Assembly: GCF_031846275.1 (NCBI RefSeq) | Contig: NZ_JAVRIB010000003.1 | Coordinates: forward strand, 124,001 to 188,000 | Reading direction: 5' to 3' | Origin: Spectribacter hydrogenoxidans | Lineage (GTDB): Bacteria; Pseudomonadota; Gammaproteobacteria; Nevskiales; Salinisphaeraceae | Length of the DNA: 64,000 bases | Part shown: in pieces, positions 26,029-34,084 of the stretch | Numbering within the stretch: the stretch's first letter is position 1 | Layout: every line of letters begins with the position of its first letter | Notes under the pieces: generated by a model | Database searches by the model: none | Told to the model about the DNA's origin: nothing | What the model saw: the letters and a program-made list of their open reading frames with translations, nothing else | Program-made: the position numbers and the translations under genes

Positions 26029-27665
26029 GTCGCTTCTCCCGACTGCAATCGCCGCCACAATAGGCTCGGCCCCTGGCGCTCGGGGCCCTGACGCAGCAAG
26101 GCAATGAAGAAGTGAGTGGCAAATATCAGGTGGCCGAGCGTCATCAACGTCCCGCCAACAGAGCGCGCCTCAAGGTAAGGTAATGTCAACGTGACCGACT
26201 CCATGAAAGAACGAGCCGGGTCCAGCATCGCCAGTCCCTGTAACCACCCACCGACGCTGAGCGGCCAGAAATAGATGCCAAAACCGATAAACACCAGCCA
26301 GAAATGGGCCGAAATTGCCCAAGCGTAGGGCCACTCCCAGCCCATCAGGCGCGGCATCACGAAGTAGATGGAACCGAACAGAATGAATGAAAGGAAACCG
26401 TATACGCCCATGTGAGCATGGGCTACGGTGTAGTGGGTGAAGTGCGTAACCACATTGACGCTGCGCAAGGCTTCAAGCGAGCCCTGCACCGACGCGAAGG
26501 TATACATCATGGCGCCGAGCGTGACGAAGCGCAGCGTCGGGGAATACAGCAGTAGACGGAAATGACCAGCCACGGTCATGTGGTGATTGATGGCAACCGC
26601 TAACACGGGGATAAACATCATCACGCTCTGCACTATCGACAGCGTCACCAGCCAGGTCGGCACGGGACCACCGATCAGATGATGCATACCGACCTGGCTA
26701 TAGAACAACGCCAACGCCCAGAATCCGAGCAACGACAAGGAGTAGGAGTAAACAGGCGCGCCCACGATCTTGGGTATGAAGTAATAGGCAGCTGCCAGCC
26801 CTAGCGGTGTCATCCATAGGCCGAGTACGTTGTGTGCAAACCACCAGTTCATAGCGGCCTGCTCCACACCGGAGAACAATCCCGGAATGTTCCCGGTAAT
26901 GAACAGCATCGGAAACCAGACGAGCGCCGCCACCAGATACCAACTACTGACATAGAGATGGTGCACTCGACGTTTGAGCAAGGTGAGCAGCAATGGAACC
27001 GCCGCCAGCGCACCACCCAGCACCAGTAGAATGTCGATCTGCCAGGGGAATTCCAGCCATTCCAGGCCGTCGCTATGTCCGGCCAGAATCGCAACCGTTC
27101 CGGCCACCATACCTAGGTTCCAGAACACGGCTCCGGCTGTGGCATAGACCCCGCCTACCAGTGCCTCCTTGAATAGCCTCGGGATCAGCCAGAGACCGAC
27201 ACCCACTCCAGCCATCGAGGCCCAGCCATAAGCCACCACGTTGAGATGGGCCGGGCGCACACGGCCGAAGGTCAACACCGCTTCATTAGCCAGCAGTTCG
27301 GGCAAATGCAGCTTCAGCGAGGCCAGCAGACCGAACAGCGAACCCAGCAGCAACCAGAGCACCGACGATGCCGTCCAGGCCAACACCGGAACACGGGAAC
27401 TCCGGTCCGCCTCGATGCGGAATTCGAGTTCGTCGGTATCGGGCTGATGCTGGCCGGCATCACGCTGGGCCTGCATCGCCTGCCGCGCATCTGATGAAAG
27501 CGCCGGGTCCTCGACCACGCCCTCCTCGCCTTCCGCGAAAATCGTGCGCGCCGCACTCTGGGCGGTAGCGAACTGATCATTGGCCAGCGCCCAGATCAAC
27601 AGGAATAACCCCCCGATGGAGATCAGGAAAGTCATGGCCAGAAGAAAAGCAAGTGCCGGATTCAT
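26025..27665 (-). CDS. ccoN: cbb3-type cytochrome oxidase subunit I with N-terminal CcoS-like domain
   Basis: 546 residues from ATG 27665, which has GAGGG upstream. Residues ~1-60 resemble the assembly protein CcoS: one helix, then NDQFATAQSAARTIFAEGEEG, like the GQFDDLEGPA-type CcoS motif. From about residue 95 a 12-helix heme-copper oxidase core follows, with NWWFAHNVLG, VGMHHLIGGPVPTW, AINHHMTVAGHF and THYTVAHAHMGVYGF supplying heme and CuB histidines. The helix preceding them (RVRPAHLNVVAYGW) differs from textbook CcoN, so it belongs to a divergent branch. It is a terminal oxidase pumping electrons to oxygen. Confidence 0.9.
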   Translation of the reverse strand: MNPALAFLLAMTFLISIGGLFLLIWALANDQFATAQSAARTIFAEGEEGVVEDPALSSDARQAMQAQRDAGQHQPDTDELEFRIEADRSSRVPVLAWTASSVLWLLLGSLFGLLASLKLHLPELLANEAVLTFGRVRPAHLNVVAYGWASMAGVGVGLWLIPRLFKEALVGGVYATAGAVFWNLGMVAGTVAILAGHSDGLEWLEFPWQIDILLVLGGALAAVPLLLTLLKRRVHHLYVSSWYLVAALVWFPMLFITGNIPGLFSGVEQAAMNWWFAHNVLGLWMTPLGLAAAYYFIPKIVGAPVYSYSLSLLGFWALALFYSQVGMHHLIGGPVPTWLVTLSIVQSVMMFIPVLAVAINHHMTVAGHFRLLLYSPTLRFVTLGAMMYTFASVQGSLEALRSVNVVTHFTHYTVAHAHMGVYGFLSFILFGSIYFVMPRLMGWEWPYAWAISAHFWLVFIGFGIYFWPLSVGGWLQGLAMLDPARSFMESVTLTLPYLEARSVGGTLMTLGHLIFATHFFIALLRQGPERQGPSLLWRRLQSGEAT

Positions 27666-27730
27666 GATTGTGGTCCCTCGATTCAACCATCGCTGACTGC
27701 AGCCAGATCAGCCGCCGCCCATTTGCGCGG

Positions 27731-29455
27731 TCAATTTGATTCGCTATCCCCGGTAATCGCGCAGAAGGCTAGATCGGTGGTGAGGTAGGTCCGGTTAGCC
27801 ACCCGCTCGCCCAGCCGCGAAACTGCCAGCCGGTCCGCCACCGGTCCCTTGACCTCGGCCAGATGCAGAGTCACGTCGGCATGCGAGAGGTCCTCTTCCA
27901 GATGCTCCAGCATCTCCAGGCCGCTGGCGTCGATATAGCTCACGGCGGTCATCACCAGCAGCACATGACGGGCCTCGGGCATCGCGGTGAGATGCTGGGC
28001 GACGTACTCCTCCACCTGGGCCGCATTGGCGAAGTAAATGTTCTCGTCGATGCGGATCACCACCAGGCTGGGATCAGTCTCGACTACATGACGGTTGACG
28101 TTGCGGAAGTGCTCGGTGCCCGGCACCCGGCCCATGACCGCCATGTGCGGCCGGCTGGTTCGCCACAGGTACAGCGCAAGCGACAGGCCTATGCCTACCA
28201 GCAGCCCTAGCTCGATACCCAGCACGAACACCGCCACGAAGGTCACGGCCAGCGCGGCGCCGTCCGCGCGGTCATAGGCCCAGGTGCGCCGGGCGGTATC
28301 CAGATCGATGAGCTGGGCAACGGCCACCACGATGATCGCGGCCAGCACCGCATTTGGCAGGTAATGAAACCAGGCGGTGAAGAACAGCGCCACCAAGGCC
28401 ACCAGCACCGCGGTGATGATGGCCGCGAGCTGGGTCTGCGCCCCGGCATCGAAGTTGACCACCGAGCGGGAAAACCCACCCGCCACCGGCATGGTCCCGG
28501 CCACCGCCGCGGCCATGTTGGTAATACCCAGGGCGGTCAGTTCCTTGTTGGCATCGATCTTCTGACGCCGCCGGGCCGCCAGCACCTTGGCCACGGACAC
28601 GCTTTCCACATACCCCACCAGCGCGATCAGCACGGCGGACGGGAACAGTTCGAGCCAGCCCTCGGCGGCGAAGAAGGACAGCGACGGCCACGGCAGCCCG
28701 GCCGGGATCGCCCCCACCACCGCCAGATCATGGGCGTTGTCGGCACCGAGCAGCGCCGCAACAACGGTGCTGCCGATCACAACCGCCAGGGGCGCGGTGC
28801 GGGACGCCAGGGTCGCCGCGCGGGCCGACAGCCCCAATCGCTGGAGCAGGCGCACCAGCGGCTGACGGCCGAGCACCAGCGCCACGATCGCAACCACGCC
28901 GAATACCAGCGTCACCACGTGGAGCTGGTCCAGTTGCTGAACGAAGGCATGCAGCGTTTCCAGCGCATGGCCGCGCTCGAGATCGATGCCGGTCAGGTGC
29001 TTGATCTGGCTGGCCATGATCAGCACCGCCGCACCGCTGGTGAAGCCAGAGAGCACCGGGTGGCTGATGAAACTCACCAGCGCGCCCAGCCGGAACAGCC
29101 CCAGCACCAGCAGAATCAGGCCGGTCTCGGCGGCCAGGATCATGGCGCCGGTCAGCCAAAGCGCCTGATCGCCGCCGGCGTAATGGCCCAGGGCACTGGC
29201 CACCATCAGGGCGGCGACCGCCACCGGCCCCACCGCCAGCGCCCGGCTGGTACCGAAGAAGGCATAGACGAAGGGCGGCACGATCGAGGCGTACAGCCCC
29301 ATCTCCGGCGGCAGGCCGGCAAGCAGGGCATAGGCCATGCCCTGCGGCACCAGCAGGATGGCGGTGATCGCCCCGGCGATCAGATCATCCGTGCGGCTGC
29401 CCCGATCGGGCGCGGCGAGATGCTCGAACAGTGGCAGGAAGCGGGCCAGACGCAT
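27731..29455 (-). CDS. SulP-family anion transporter with STAS domain
   Basis: 574 residues from ATG 29455 (MRLARFLPL). The Sulfate_transp core has PQGMAYALLAGLPPEMGLY near the start, about 11-12 membrane helices, and a C-terminal STAS domain (from about residue 455; DENIYFANAAQVEEY ... SYIDASGLEMLEHL). Members carry sulfate, bicarbonate or other anions. Between persulfide dioxygenase and the cbb3 operon it may export sulfate or sulfite, or import bicarbonate; the sequence does not decide. It lies 43 bp downstream of the dioxygenase gene. Confidence 0.9.
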   Translation of the reverse strand: MRLARFLPLFEHLAAPDRGSRTDDLIAGAITAILLVPQGMAYALLAGLPPEMGLYASIVPPFVYAFFGTSRALAVGPVAVAALMVASALGHYAGGDQALWLTGAMILAAETGLILLVLGLFRLGALVSFISHPVLSGFTSGAAVLIMASQIKHLTGIDLERGHALETLHAFVQQLDQLHVVTLVFGVVAIVALVLGRQPLVRLLQRLGLSARAATLASRTAPLAVVIGSTVVAALLGADNAHDLAVVGAIPAGLPWPSLSFFAAEGWLELFPSAVLIALVGYVESVSVAKVLAARRRQKIDANKELTALGITNMAAAVAGTMPVAGGFSRSVVNFDAGAQTQLAAIITAVLVALVALFFTAWFHYLPNAVLAAIIVVAVAQLIDLDTARRTWAYDRADGAALAVTFVAVFVLGIELGLLVGIGLSLALYLWRTSRPHMAVMGRVPGTEHFRNVNRHVVETDPSLVVIRIDENIYFANAAQVEEYVAQHLTAMPEARHVLLVMTAVSYIDASGLEMLEHLEEDLSHADVTLHLAEVKGPVADRLAVSRLGERVANRTYLTTDLAFCAITGDSESN

Positions 29456-29498
29456 TACACCCGACCCGTCATCTCGATAGTGTGAAGTCGGCGACCAC

Positions 29499-30197
29499 TC
29501 ACCGCCCGCAGGCGAGATTAGCCGGCACCGCCACATCCATCAGCTTTGGGTCGGGCAGATCGAGGTTATTCATGATGGCCGCGTATTCCTCGGCGCTCTT
29601 GCCGGCCAGCCGCGGATTGTGACGGCGCTCCTCGGCGATCGACGACGCGGTGAAGCCCTTGTAGTCGTGGGCCGGGTAAACCAGGGTCTCGTCACCCAGG
29701 GTGAACAGCTTGTTCACGATGGAATCGTAGGACTTGTACGGGTCGCCGCCCTGGAAGTCGGTGCGGCCGGACCCCCGGATTAGCAGCACGTCGCCGGTGA
29801 ACACGGCATCCTCCCGCTGACCGGCGCCATCCAGCACGAAACTGAAGGATTCATCCGTATGGCCCGGCGTATACAGCGCCTTGAGCCGCACCCCGTCGAC
29901 ATCGACGGTGTCGCCCTCGCGGACATGGTCGCTGACGCACTCGGCTTTGGTGAACTCACCCATCAGCGTCATGCAGTCGGTATGTTCGCGCAGATCGCCG
30001 AGCGCGGTAATGTGATCAGCATGGGTGTGGGTGTCGATGGCGCGCACCAGCTTCAGATCGAGCTGCTCGATCAGGCCCAGGTAGGCATCGGTCTGCTCCT
30101 TCACCGGATCGATGATCAGCGCTTCGCGGCCGCGGCCAGACGCGATCAGATAGGTGTAGGTGCTGGATTCCTTGTCAAAGAGCTGACGGAAGAGCAT
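29499..30197 (-). CDS. Persulfide dioxygenase (ETHE1-like, MBL fold)
   Basis: 232 residues from ATG 30197 with CGGAGG upstream. MBL-fold iron site motifs are present (THTHADHITALGDL, YTPGHTDES, FTGDVLLIRGSGRTDFQGGD, YPAHDYKG), matching ETHE1/Blh-type persulfide dioxygenases, which oxidise glutathione persulfide to sulfite. The gene is divergent from sulfide:quinone oxidoreductase, the usual persulfide-producing partner, with 101 bp between the starts. Confidence 0.92.
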   Translation of the reverse strand: MLFRQLFDKESSTYTYLIASGRGREALIIDPVKEQTDAYLGLIEQLDLKLVRAIDTHTHADHITALGDLREHTDCMTLMGEFTKAECVSDHVREGDTVDVDGVRLKALYTPGHTDESFSFVLDGAGQREDAVFTGDVLLIRGSGRTDFQGGDPYKSYDSIVNKLFTLGDETLVYPAHDYKGFTASSIAEERRHNPRLAGKSAEEYAAIMNNLDLPDPKLMDVAVPANLACGR

Positions 30198-30213
30198 GTT
30201 CAACCTCCGGTTG

Positions 30214-30240
30214 ATATATGCTTTAAAAGTATATCGATAT
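30214..30240. promoter_or_regulatory. AT-rich palindromes between persulfide dioxygenase and SQR genes
   Basis: An imperfect inverted repeat (ATATATGCTTTAAAAGTATAT) runs into a perfect 10-bp palindrome (ATATCGATAT). The stretch is unusually AT-rich for the region and lies between the two divergent starts, so it probably holds promoter and operator elements. It does not match the ATAC-N8-GTAT sites elsewhere in the window. Confidence 0.45.
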
Positions 30241-30298
30241 TCTGTTAGCGTTAAGCTTAAGGATTCAGCCAGCGCAATTCAAGCGGCGAGGAGCGACC

Positions 30299-31540
30299 AT
30301 GAGTCAGACAAGCGAACAGAAATCCCATGTCGTGGTGGTGGTCGGCGGCGGCGCCGGCGGCCTCTCGGTGGCCAGCGCCCTGCTGCGGCGGCAGCCCGAC
30401 CTGGACGTCGCGGTGGTGGAACCGGCCAAGTGGCACTTCTATCAGCCCGGCTGGACGCTGGTAGGCGACGGTTCCATGACCGCCGAGCAGACCAAGCACC
30501 CCGAATCCGATCACATGCCGGACAAGGCCACCTGGCTTCGCAGCGCGGTGACCGGCTTTGATCCAGACAACAACCGGGTCACGCTGGAGAACGGCGATAC
30601 GATCGGCTACAAGTACCTGGTGGTGGCCACCGGTCTGAAGCTGGACTGGAAGGCGGTCGACGGTCTGTGCGACACGCTGGGCGACAACGGCGTCACCTCC
30701 AACTACCGCTTCGACCTGGCCCCTTATACCTGCAAGCTGGCCAACGAACTCACCGGCGGCAATGCACTGTTCACCCAGCCGGCCATGCCGATCAAGTGCG
30801 CCGGGGCGCCGCAGAAAGCGCTCTACCTGACCGCCGACACCTTCCGTCGGCGCGGAGTATCCGTGAACCTGGCCTTCTACAATCAGGGCGGCGCCATGTT
30901 CGGCGTACCCGCCTACGCCCAGGCCCTGGACAAGGTGATTGCCAGCTACGGCGCTACCCCGCACTTTCACCATGATCTGATCGCGGTAGATGGCAAGAAG
31001 CAGAAAGCGACCTTCACCACGCCCGACGGGGACGTCACCCGCGATTTCGACATGCTGCACGTGGTCCCGCCCCAGTGCGCCCCGGACGTGATCCGCAATA
31101 GCCCACTGGCCGGCGACGCGGGCTGGATGACGGTGGACAAGAACAGCCTGCGCCACACGCGTTTCGAAAACGTCTGGGGTCTGGGCGACTGTACCGACAC
31201 CCCCAATGCCAAGACCGCCGCCGCCGTGCGCCAGCAGTTTCCGGTGGTTACCGGCGGCATCCTGCATGCGCTGGGCCACGGCAACGGCGGCCGTGATTAC
31301 GACGGCTACGGCGCCTGCCCGTTGACCACGTCCCGCGGTAAGGTGCTGATGGCGGAGTTCCGCTATGGCGGCGAGGTGGTATCCAGCTTCCCGATGGACC
31401 CGCGGGTACCCCGCTCCCTGCAATGGGGCGTCAAGCGCTACTTCTTTCCCTGGCTGTACTGGAACGTCATGCTCAAGGGCATCGACCTGAGCTGGCCAGG
31501 CCATAAGCCGCAGCCGGCACTGACCGCGATCGGCAAGTGA
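30299..31540 (+). CDS. sqr: Sulfide:quinone oxidoreductase (type II-like)
   Basis: 413 residues. N-terminal FAD dinucleotide motif VVVGGGAGGLSVASAL, redox cysteine in PIKCAGAPQKALYL, a second in VVPPQCAPD, and FAD-binding WGLGDCTDTPNAKTAAA. The amphipathic C-terminus YFFPWLYWNVMLKG is the membrane-attachment helix seen in type II SQRs. It oxidises sulfide to a sulfane acceptor and reduces quinone; the product would be handled by the divergent persulfide dioxygenase and the rhodanese. Confidence 0.93.
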   Translation: MSQTSEQKSHVVVVVGGGAGGLSVASALLRRQPDLDVAVVEPAKWHFYQPGWTLVGDGSMTAEQTKHPESDHMPDKATWLRSAVTGFDPDNNRVTLENGDTIGYKYLVVATGLKLDWKAVDGLCDTLGDNGVTSNYRFDLAPYTCKLANELTGGNALFTQPAMPIKCAGAPQKALYLTADTFRRRGVSVNLAFYNQGGAMFGVPAYAQALDKVIASYGATPHFHHDLIAVDGKKQKATFTTPDGDVTRDFDMLHVVPPQCAPDVIRNSPLAGDAGWMTVDKNSLRHTRFENVWGLGDCTDTPNAKTAAAVRQQFPVVTGGILHALGHGNGGRDYDGYGACPLTTSRGKVLMAEFRYGGEVVSSFPMDPRVPRSLQWGVKRYFFPWLYWNVMLKGIDLSWPGHKPQPALTAIGK

Positions 31541-31574
31541 GGCGACAACCGCTCAGCAACGGCAGACACCAATC

Positions 31575-31985
31575 ATGACCACGGCTAACGCCGACCTGAT
31601 TCGAACCATGCGGGTGTTCGCGTGGATCGACCTGCCCATCGTGATGGTGATGGCCATTCCCGGCCTGTCGCACGGCTTGGTCAACCTGATCGGCATCATC
31701 GATGCCCTACTGGGATTCGGTAACGGCGTGGGCGCGTGGTCGCCTATGGCCTACCTGTTTCTCAACGTGGCGGGGGTTCTGGGCGTGCTGTGGGCGCTGA
31801 TCCGACTGAGCCAGCCCGACAATCTGTCGCTGGTGCGGCTGGATGCCTGGGGCCGGCTGGCAGTAACCGGGCTGGTGGTCGGATACGTTGCAACCGGCGC
31901 GGTGACGCCGGTATTGCTGGTGTTTCTGATCAGCGAGCTCGTCGGGGCCGCGTTCGAATCCCGCGCGCTGGCGCGGAGCCGGTAG
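31575..31985 (+). CDS. Four-helix membrane protein of unknown function
   Basis: 136 residues with four predicted membrane helices (about 15-35, 54-76, 92-110 and 112-130) and short loops, no cysteine. It begins 34 bp after sqr on the same strand and ends four bases before the convergent CstR-like gene. I do not recognise the family. Position suggests a membrane partner of SQR or a transporter accessory. Confidence 0.7.
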   Translation: MTTANADLIRTMRVFAWIDLPIVMVMAIPGLSHGLVNLIGIIDALLGFGNGVGAWSPMAYLFLNVAGVLGVLWALIRLSQPDNLSLVRLDAWGRLAVTGLVVGYVATGAVTPVLLVFLISELVGAAFESRALARSR

Positions 31986-31988
31986 GCC

Positions 31989-32306
31989 TCAGCCGTAGCG
32001 GGACAGCAGGTCGGTGGCGAACTGCAGCCGCTGCTTGGGATCGTCGTCCGGTGACAGATTGGCGCAGTCGAGTTCTCGCTCCATCACGCAGGACAGCATG
32101 TTGTAGAAGGAACGGTCCAGCGCGCGGCGGGCTGCCGACATCTGCTGGGCCACCTGCTCGCAATCGGCCTCGCGATCGATCATCGCCTGGATGCCACGCA
32201 ACTGGCCTTCCACCCGCTTGAGCCGCGAGATCAGGGCCGCTTTCTTGGACGACCACTCCGCCTCGAGTTCCGGCGGGATCGTGGTCGTTGCAACTGAAGA
32301 CTGCAT
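31989..32306 (-). CDS. CsoR/FrmR-family regulator, probable persulfide sensor (CstR-like)
   Basis: 105 residues from ATG 32306 (MQSSVATT). The DUF156 four-helix fold is evident: LISRLKRVEGQLRGIQAMIDREADCEQVAQQMSAARRALDR, then LSCVMERE. Two cysteines sit at the two conserved CsoR positions. The copper-binding His that follows the second-helix position in CsoR (H-x3-C) is not seen (NMLSCVME), which favours persulfide sensing as in CstR. A palindromic site lies 24 bp upstream. It likely represses the sulfur genes until persulfide forms. Confidence 0.85.
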   Translation of the reverse strand: MQSSVATTTIPPELEAEWSSKKAALISRLKRVEGQLRGIQAMIDREADCEQVAQQMSAARRALDRSFYNMLSCVMERELDCANLSPDDDPKQRLQFATDLLSRYG

Positions 32307-32329
32307 TTGCACTCCGGTGTATAGGCGCA

Positions 32330-32345
32330 ATACTCCAATGAGTAT
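32330..32345. promoter_or_regulatory. Candidate autoregulatory operator of the CstR-like gene
   Basis: ATACTCCAATGAGTAT, a perfect inverted repeat with 6-bp arms and a 4-bp spacer, located 24 bp upstream of the regulator start. It overlaps a TATACT hexamer on the minus strand. It is the best of the four similar sites and the anchor for the proposed regulon. Confidence 0.65.
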
Positions 32346-32366
32346 AACAGCGGCCCGGCCGGCAAG

Positions 32367-33164
32367 TCATGACATGCCGGTCACGGCCACCAGCACCCCT
32401 ACCGTCAGAATTCCCAGCCCGGTCAGGCGGTTGAACCATGGCGCAACGCAATAGCCGGACAATCGACGGGCAAATCCGAACCCGGCAACCGCCCCCAGCA
32501 CCACCTGGCCGATCAGCATGCCGTCACCGATGCGCCCGAAGGCCCAGAACCAGCCCGCCCCGGCCAGGCCGGTGACAATCATCAGGAACAGTGTCGCCGC
32601 CAGCGTCTGACGGGCCGGCAGTCCGGCTACCCGCGTCACCAGTGGTCGGCTCAGCGCGCCACTGCCGGCCCCGAACAGCGCACCCGCCAGCGCCGCCGCC
32701 GCGCCGGTGATCAGCAGCTTGATCCGGGCCGCCATCGACAACGCCACGCTGGCCAGCTGCCCGGCCGGCAGCCGCGGTACGTTCAGGAAAAGACCGGCCC
32801 GCAGCCAGGGTTTTTCCGCAACCCGGGGCCAGAGCGCCAGGCCGGCCAGACTGGCGGCCAGCGCGAACAGCCCCGACCACAGGGCCGGCGGCAGCTGCGT
32901 GAGCAACAGGGCACCCAGCGGCGCGCCAATCAGCGCCCCGCCGCCCAGCCACAGCGACACGCCGGTATCCAGCGCCCGCGAGCGGGCGCCGTCGCCGGCA
33001 CCCACCGCCCCCGCCAGCGCCCCGGCGCAAAGGGCAGCGATCACCGCCATCGGCGGCGACAGCCCGGCCCCCAGCATCAGCAGGCCGACACCGGCCAGGC
33101 CGCCGCCGGCGGGCGTCAGCCCCACGGCCAGTCCGAATACAATTCCCCACAACACCGTTATCAT
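32367..33164 (-). CDS. TSUP-family (TauE/SafE) sulfite or sulfur-compound exporter
   Basis: 265 residues from ATG 33164. About eight membrane helices in two inverted halves, with the TSUP signature near the start (GLAVGLTPAGGGLAGVGLLMLGAG) and its repeat (AALAGALFGAGSGALSRPL). Members export sulfite, sulfoacetate or related anions. Divergent from the yeeE/yedE pair and just upstream of the CstR-like gene on the same strand, a typical cst-type context. Sulfite export is the most likely function. Confidence 0.87.
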   Translation of the reverse strand: MITVLWGIVFGLAVGLTPAGGGLAGVGLLMLGAGLSPPMAVIAALCAGALAGAVGAGDGARSRALDTGVSLWLGGGALIGAPLGALLLTQLPPALWSGLFALAASLAGLALWPRVAEKPWLRAGLFLNVPRLPAGQLASVALSMAARIKLLITGAAAALAGALFGAGSGALSRPLVTRVAGLPARQTLAATLFLMIVTGLAGAGWFWAFGRIGDGMLIGQVVLGAVAGFGFARRLSGYCVAPWFNRLTGLGILTVGVLVAVTGMS

Positions 33165-33206
33165 GCGCGCTGAATCCTGCTGTCTGCGTCCAACACCGGG
33201 TAGCTC

Positions 33207-33641
33207 ATGCCAACCGACATCGTGAATTTCACGCCCTGGTCCGCGCTGGCCGGCGGCGCCCTCATCGGTCTCGCCGCCACGCTGTTCCTGCTGGCCAACG
33301 GCCGTATCGCCGGGATATCCGGCGTCCTGCATGGTGCCGTCCGCCAGGCCGAGGGCCGCGGCTGGCGGCTGCTGTTCATGGCGGGGCTGCTGGCCGGCAC
33401 CGGCCTGTACGTCGCGCTGTTTCCGGGTGACCTCGAGCCCCGCGAAGGCTACCCCATGTGGCTGCTGATCGTCGCGGGGCTGCTGGTGGGCGCCGGTACC
33501 CGCTGGGGTGCCGGCTGCACCAGCGGCCATGGCGTGTGCGGCATCGCGCGCTGGTCGCGGCGATCGATTGCCGCCACCGTCGCCTTCATGGTGATCGGGG
33601 TGGTCAGCGCCAGCTGGCTGCGTCACCTGCTGGGGGTCTGA
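33207..33641 (+). CDS. YeeE/YedE family protein, PmpA-like half
   Basis: 144 residues with four membrane helices and the motif GAGTRWGAGCTSGHGVCGIARWS, whose cysteines are typical of YeeE/YedE sulfur transporters. The following gene encodes the partner half and starts three bases after this stop. Such short pairs occur beside persulfide regulators in other bacteria and are thought to move sulfane sulfur. The start follows no strong ribosome site but matches family length. Confidence 0.87.
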   Translation: MPTDIVNFTPWSALAGGALIGLAATLFLLANGRIAGISGVLHGAVRQAEGRGWRLLFMAGLLAGTGLYVALFPGDLEPREGYPMWLLIVAGLLVGAGTRWGAGCTSGHGVCGIARWSRRSIAATVAFMVIGVVSASWLRHLLGV

Positions 33642-33643
33642 TC

Positions 33644-34084
33644 ATGGCACGCCATCTGATTGCATTGATTGCCGGCGGCATTTTCGGTTTCGGGCTGTCG
33701 CTGTCGCACATGGTGGATCCGAACAAGGTACTGGATTTTCTCGACCTGCCCGGCACCTGGGATCCCAGCCTGGCGCTGGTGATGGGCGGGGCGCTGGCGG
33801 TGACCGCCGTGACCTTTCCGCTGATTCTGCGCCGCCCCATGCCACTGTTCGACCAGCGCTTCCACATGCCGACCACAACGGCCGTCGACACCCGGCTGCT
33901 GGGCGGCGCCGCGCTGTTCGGGCTCGGCTGGGGGTTGTCCGGCTACTGCCCCGGTCCGGCGCTGGGGGCGATCGTGGTCAACTGGCAGGAAGGCGTGCCG
34001 TTCGTGGCCGCAGTGGTGATCGGCGGGATGGCGGTCGACTTCTACGAATTGTCGCGCACCGCGCGGGCCACCGCGGACGGCTGA
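33644..34084 (+). CDS. YeeE/YedE-type partner protein (DUF6691, PmpB-like)
   Basis: 146 residues from ATG 33644. The start (LIALIAGGIFGFGLSLSHMVDPNKVLDFLDLPGTWDPSLALVMGGALAV) is typical of the PmpB/DUF6691 half, and LGWGLSGYCPGPALGA carries the conserved cysteine. It is co-translated with the preceding yeeE and completes the second transporter pair in the window. It is the last gene of the sulfur block; amiB begins on the other strand. Confidence 0.88.
   Translation: MARHLIALIAGGIFGFGLSLSHMVDPNKVLDFLDLPGTWDPSLALVMGGALAVTAVTFPLILRRPMPLFDQRFHMPTTTAVDTRLLGGAALFGLGWGLSGYCPGPALGAIVVNWQEGVPFVAAVVIGGMAVDFYELSRTARATADG

Noticed and set aside
30214..30240. Assigning the pdo/sqr palindrome to the CstR-like regulon
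   Set aside because: It lacks the C/G-bearing inner arms and the 16-bp ATAC-N8-GTAT layout shared by the other sites.
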